Source: Phanerochaete sordida
Lineage: Eukaryota > Basidiomycota > Agaricomycetes > Polyporales > Phanerochaetaceae
NCBI GenBank assembly: GCA_019973155.2
Contig: BPQB01000104.1
Coordinates: 35,909-99,908 of the forward strand
Direction: 5' to 3'
DNA length: 64,000 bases
Shown: positions 58,850 to 64,000 of the stretch, piece after piece
Numbering within the stretch: the first letter of the stretch is position 1
How the letters are laid out: each line of letters starts with the position of its first letter
Made by a program: the position numbers and the translations under genes
The notes under the pieces: model-generated
Databases searched by the model: none
The model's input: the letters and a program-made list of their open reading frames with translations, nothing else
Told to the model about the DNA's origin: nothing

Positions 58850-59649
58850 CGGGTCTATGGTGAAGTTGTGTGAGTGGAAGCAATGATCCCCATGTACAGC
58901 TTATATACGCCACAGGTAGCGACCACGTCAAATCTCAATTGGTGATGAGCTCCTTTCTGCACTGCGGTCTTGTCGTAACTGCCACTTACTCTCTCGACAA
59001 ATACGCATCAGAGGTAAGGAAGAGGCTATCGTCATTCAGGCAACCATTGCAAAGCCTCGTTGACAGCGGACATCGAGCCAGGCACACGCAGAAATATGCT
59101 GCCTGGATTGAACCCCAAAAGTACCACTCATCTGGCAAACCACAACAGGCCCTTTTCATGGGCGGGTTTTCGCGCCCGCGTGTAACATTCGCGCATGTGA
59201 AAATTAGACAGATACATTCGATGGCTTGATACTGACGTACTACGCCACATAACAGCATGAAATACGATGTCAAATGCCAAGGAACGATGGCTCCACCGTT
59301 TGATAATCAGGTTTCAGCACACATGCGATCTCCACGCGGCCGGCTATAAATGCCCGCCGAAGGCCTTGTAAGCACCCAACTGAATCTTACATATGTGATA
59401 AGCATATTTCAGATACTTGTATCAATGATGAGGGATGCAGTGGCGTTCACGGACGTGGGATAAACATGAACGTGCGCAATTTACCACTGACACATGCGCT
59501 TGCCTTTACACTTCCTTAGCTCCATCCAACTGAACCTTTCATTCTACGTGCGGCTTCGGCAACCTCATTTTGATCGTGAGAATAGACGCGAGTACAACGG
59601 TCTTTGCCTCCACTATACCAGGTGTCTTCGCCAAACTCGTACGCACCGA
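58850..59649. other. Spacer, no gene seen
   Basis: Upstream region of the 57-59 kb DUF6533 gene. Frames on both strands at 58.9-59.3 kb are short and unrecognised. Confidence 0.45.
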
Positions 59650-60350
59650 GCTCGAGCTAACCGACGATGTTTCCAAGCCATCCCGGCTCCGCGCTCTCGA
59701 CCGGTCTCGGCTGGGTCATGTTTATCAGTCAATTTCATGCGAAGCAACAGTCCGGTAGAATTGAAGCCTGGGCTGCGCCCTGGTGCTGCTAGTGCTCGTT
59801 CACTGAGTGGGCTGGCGACTCGGCGGGTACGGGCAATGTCCCCGCATTCCAGTTGCGCGCATGATAGCAGCTGCGCATAGCCTCAAACAGCGGCACGCTT
59901 TCTTTTCTTTGTTCGCAATACTCTTTGCTCTCACACGCGAACCCTATCTATGCGCAGAAGCCAGAGACGCAATCTGCATCGCGGAGCATTTTCCCAACGC
60001 CCCTCTGACCGCACGCCGCGCGGCCATCTTCACAACGCCACCCGCCGGCAGCGGCGTCAGCGACAGCCCGCGCCGTGCTTGACCCCAGAAGCAGATCGCC
60101 GCGCACCTACCATCACACCCTGGACCCCGGCTTCGGCACCGCATTCTCGACGCCCCCTCGAATGTGAAACACACACGCTACTGCGTCTCGAGCCACTGCT
60201 GCTCCACAGCGCGCGCGGCCAACGCGGCGGACACTTGTCCTCCCGCCCATCCCGCGCGCGCATCGCCGTCTGCACGCGCACCGCCGCGTCGCTACTCCTC
60301 TGCCTGCTCATCGGCCCCTTGGGCACGACCACCCTGCACCTCGACCGCCG
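59650..60350 (+). repeat. Dispersed GC-rich repeat, copy 3
   Basis: Shares with copy 1 an exact stretch that includes TATCAGTCAATTTCATGCGA (59,723), and further on GGGCTGG..CGGCGGGTACG-like sequence, CCACCCGCCGGCAGCGGCGT (60,039) and CGCACCTACCATCACACCC (60,103). It is in the same orientation as copies 1 and 2. Confidence 0.7.
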
Positions 60351-60865
60351 CGCGTGACTGAGGGTGCTGGAGATGTGGGCGCAGGCTTGGGACCACGCCT
60401 CGCGTGTTTTGGAGCGCGAGAGACCGTGCGGGCCGTCCACGAACATCCCGCACGCCTGCTGGCCGTGCACTTTGGTGCCGAGTGCGCACGTCCATTCATT
60501 TTATGAAAGATAATTACTATAGCGGACGCACCACGCTCAAAAGATATGCATGTGTGCCTCCACAGATGCGCGACACATCAGCAAAATTGCACTCTGGCAG
60601 GCGAGCCTTCCCAGACTTCTATTCTCGCCTTCACGTTTCTGGGGCAGCAACCTTGTAGCCTTCCTCTTGAGTCCATCGCCCCGGCTCACGCTGCTGCCTC
60701 ACAATTTCGGTCTGAATAGAAGGCGATGTAAATGACATATGCTGTATTTTGTAGGGAGAATTGCACACATACGCGTGAACAGTTTGATCAATATACACGT
60801 AATCGTAGAAGCCATACGTGCATCCAGCGAGAAAGAGTCGCGCACCCGATTATCGCTTATACCCA
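60351..60865. other. Spacer, no gene seen
   Basis: Lies between repeat copy 3 and the 3' end of the last DUF6533 gene. Nothing recognised. Confidence 0.4.
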
Positions 60866-62563
60866 CTACGCCAGAGACACCTCCACAGATATCGAAGACC
60901 CGAACTTCGCTTCATCTCCATCAGAAGCATCAGGAGGCTCCATGGTAGATCCCACATCGTCCCGTTCGTCGTCCTCACGTGAGCTCCAGTTTGACCGGCC
61001 ATGATCCAGAGGCTCTCCGATGTTGCCCAGGACGTCCGAGGCCGGCCTAAAGTTGATGGAGAAGTTCGAAACTTGGTGTGCGTCCGAGCTCAGATCGTGC
61101 GCGCTCGGGTTGAGCTGGCGCAGATTCAGCATGAAGCGCTGCACAAGGACGAGCGGCTGCGGGGAAGAATGTAAGCAGAGCCGGACAGTTGCGAGTAGTA
61201 GAGTGAGTCACCATGTGCTCGAGGAAGTTGGTCACGTCGCCGCCCTGGCAAGTCATGTCAGACGAACGAAATATCGTGCTGCGAGAACGCGAATACATAC
61301 CTCAGAAAAGCCGTGGGCAGTAAACATCAGGAGCTGCAATATGCTCATGGCAAGCAACGCGCTGAAAAAGTTGCCAGTTGTATTATCTTCGAGGCTGCTG
61401 GTCCCAACTTACGCAAAATACACTGTCCCTGTTACCCAGATGCGTCAGCCTTGCTCGAGTACAGCATTAGTCTGGTGCGCTCACCGTCGCGAAGAAGCAC
61501 GCCGGCAAGCGAGGACGTGAGTTTCAGGCGCCTCATCTCACGGAAGTGAGAGAATGACTTCGCCCAGGTCAACGCGAGGACCAAGACATCTGCCGCAATC
61601 ACGCAGCTTCGAGTGAGGTAGAGAACTGCAGCATCGTGTTAGCGGGATTCGTGGCTATCTGCCACGACTTGAGTCAACGTACGTCTGTAGTATGTGAGTG
61701 ACCCATAATAAATCTACGATGCCTGAAGAAGCCACGTACTTGGTATTAAGCTTCGGAGACGCGTTGATGTAGTTGACACAGATGTGTAAGCCGGGAGGTA
61801 GGATCAGAATCTCCGTCGCGTTCTTCACGACAGCGAACTGGAGGCAGGTCAGACGCTTTACGCGGACGTACAGATCCGACACTCACAAGGTTCGTTCCGA
61901 CAGGAACGAGCAGGAGAGCGAGCACCGCGGCAGCCAATACCCACTTCAGTCGGGAGTCCTGCCAGAGCGCGTAGATGCGCAGCGCGGAGAATACTGGCCG
62001 ATGTGAGATCAGTAGAACGGGTTCTGTGAGGACATGAAGTGTGAGACATACACGCTATGAGTGCTAGCCCTGCCATGTATATCGCTGCGGTAAGGATGCT
62101 TTCGGCTCCACACCTTTTGACGAGCATGAGCACAGCTTAGGTGAGTAACACGTAGCGCCACGAGCTCCTGCAACGCGAATGAGCATCGTGCGGTTATAGG
62201 CGGAATGTGCGGATACTTACACCAGGAGTCCGGGATTGAGATGAGCGAAAGGACAGGGCCGATGACCATCAGCCATCGCACTCCCAGGAGGAGCGTCGAC
62301 GTCACTGTCCACTTTCGCCGCCAGACGACGGCGACCTCTTGGCCGAACGTAATGACAAAGTCATACGCTGCAAGGCCTAAGCGCAAAGCCATGAGAATCA
62401 GACGAGGGATAGGCGAGCCGACGACCTACATAGAATAGAGCAGTTGACGTAGTGCCCAATGTAACTGGTTCAGTCCCACGTGAGCAGATATTACCATGAC
62501 GAGGAGCCATTTCACGTACAGCAGGCGCAGCTCCTGTTTGACCACCTCGATCGGGATGTCCAT
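60866..62563 (-). CDS. DUF6533 membrane protein, diverged copy
   Basis: Start proposed at the ATG at 62563 (MDIPIEVVKQELRLLYVKWL), ending in a GTAATA donor. Following exons give AYDFVITFGQEVAVVWRRKW and STLLLGVRWLMVIGPVLSLI (62.2-62.4 kb), FSALRIYALWQDSRLKWVLA and AAVLALLLVPVGTNL (61.9-62.0 kb), SCVIAADVLVLALTWAKSF and LTSSLAGVLLRDG (61.5-61.6 kb). The last exon has VQRFMLNLRQLNPSAHDLSS and NFSINFRPASDVLGNIGEPL with an acidic Asp/Glu/Ser tail to 60866. The family order of segments is complete and no in-frame lesion was noticed, though not every border was checked. An alternative upstream ATG at 62885 exists but its frame has no family match. Confidence 0.72.
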
Positions 62564-64000
62564 GGTCCGAGTATCTGTGAAGTGGGGCGCAGATGTATTT
62601 TAAGGGTCGGCGAGGCAATGCCTCATAAATACCCTGAACATCGCGGTTAAACTGCGCAGTCTCATGCCCGAGGCGGGCAGTACATACCATAGCGATAAGA
62701 AGCCGGCACCCGCGTACGCAGACGGTCTCCACAGGACGCCTGATGAGCGTTTGAGGACTAGAATACCAGCACATCAGCCATGACGGTGTCTGAAACAGCG
62801 GATCTGGACGCATATCAAGATCACTTGCTTCCCGGCGCATCACGAGAAGGATGTCCCTGAGAGTGTTGAGGATTTCCGCAGGCATGATCTGCGGAGAGGC
62901 GTTTCACCTGTGCAGATTTGCGCGAGCGATCGCCCGACCGCTGGCTACAGCCATCGCCATGAGAGCTGTGCAGCGACTGTATCTGCACATAGCGTGGAGA
63001 CGCTCGAAATGACCATAGCCTGTCCGGACACGCCATCACTTAGGATCGCTTCCAGGGACAGCATGTGATGTGCGTACATTGGTTCGGATGGCTGGGGATG
63101 TTTGCCTCCGCAGATGTGCGCTACAAGACGCTGTGAACGGCTAGGGATGACCGGTTAGAGCGCGCGTCCGTGCAGCACTTGGGCTAGCATCTTCTGGAGC
63201 AGTCTGAGTAGCTGAGTACCGTATATAAAGCGGGGGACGAAGTCCGTCGACGCCGGAGCTCATGCCTTGGCTGCGGCCAGTCTGAAACTTCTGCTTTAGT
63301 ATGGTGCCTCGTACAACCAGATTGACTGACCTACAACATCCTGCAAAGCCTGACGCTGTGCAACGAGTGGCGTAGGAGCCGCGACATCCCATGGCAACGC
63401 GGCCGGTGACGGGCTCACGCAGGGATTCGCGGCGCCAGAATCTTCGATCCCATGTCCGAGTCGGTGTCTTACAGTCTATAAGCCAGGGCAGGAGATATAC
63501 CGAGGGGAACCACCCGCACCAACATCCATTTGTGCTTTCCGAAAGCTATCGCCGCAGTGGCTCTTGAGGCTGAACGGCAGCGTCGACGATGGAGCCTGTG
63601 GCGACCTGGAGACCAGAAGAGCGGGGCGTGGGCAGAAGCTCTCGCGACATGCATTAAGACTGTCGAGTCCAGATGTATGAGCATGTGCTCTTTGTCGCAA
63701 GCGGTTCATACTAGTCGCCATGCGACGCCTCATGGTAAATTTCCAAGAGTCAAATGAGCAGGGAAGAAGCTGGGACTCAGTGGTCCACTTGGCCGACACG
63801 TGGTGCTCACACCGTCGGGACCTCGGCGCGATGTGCCGGGCGTCTCAGAAACTGCCGCGCGACGGCCTTTCGGGATTAGAGAGTTTGCGATTCCGCCCGG
63901 CGGATGCCGAAAGCGTTGCGAAAGCGCCCAGAGCGGTTGCGGTTGCGCGCCGCGCGTCGCGTTCGCTCTTTACCACAGTGCTATGTTCTCCATTTCGCCA
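62564..64000. other. Right edge, no gene seen
   Basis: The frame starting at 62885 (MPAEILNTLRDILLVMRREA) is open but has no recognised relatives. A TATATAAAG sequence near 63,224 could be a promoter element for a minus- or plus-strand gene, but no coding region was identified with it. Confidence 0.35.

Noticed and set aside
1..64000. CRISPR arrays, rRNA genes, telomere repeats and bacterial-type operons
   Set aside because: No regularly spaced repeats, no rRNA-like sequence and no telomeric heptamers were seen. The gene structure is eukaryotic.

Overview
The window is nuclear DNA of a filamentous basidiomycete, most likely an agaricomycete and plausibly a polypore. The reasons are spliceosomal introns of about 50-65 nt with GT..AG ends in nearly every gene, eight loci of the fungal DUF6533 membrane-protein family, MYND-finger and F-box/leucine-rich proteins, a fungal-type tRNA ligase, and no operons, rRNA or bacterial signals. 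Species-level placement is inference.

Left part (1-29 kb): an unstable, duplicated region. A block of about 9-10 kb is present twice in the same orientation (about 1.35-10.6 kb and 18.6-28.6 kb). Each copy carries, in the same order: a DUF6533 gene (+), a medium-chain NADP-dependent oxidoreductase (-, broken in both copies by different lesions), a MYND zinc-finger gene (-) and an F-box/LRR-like gene (-). A third, partial copy (11.87-14.79 kb) holds only the DUF6533 gene and its upstream region. Between the two large copies lie a unique spacer, the partial copy and a diverged DUF6533 gene on the minus strand. The F-box gene is complete only in the right-hand block; the left copy lost its F-box exon at the breakpoint and has frameshifts. 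A 276-bp MITE-like element with terminal inverted repeats and a TA target duplication sits in the upstream region of the first block, and the right-hand block preserves the empty site.

Middle part (29-47 kb): mostly conserved single-copy genes. In order: ribosomal protein eL14 (+), an unrecognised gene (-), a tRNA ligase of the Trl1 type with ligase, kinase and phosphodiesterase domains (-, 808 aa), about 3 kb without a recognisable gene, an UNC93-like membrane transporter (+, 468 aa), another DUF6533 gene (-), and a membrane-anchored pepsin-like aspartic protease (-, 587 aa).

Right part (47-64 kb): a DUF6533 gene (-), a 13-exon major facilitator transporter (-, 661 aa) whose N-terminus was built by tandem duplication of an exon together with its 51-nt intron, a GC-rich gene-poor stretch with three copies of a dispersed repeat, and two further DUF6533 genes (-).

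Altogether eight DUF6533 loci lie within 62 kb, three produced by recent block duplication and five older and diverged. Exon boundaries were worked out by hand from splice sites, reading frame and family patterns. Where I give explicit exons the coding lengths are multiples of three.
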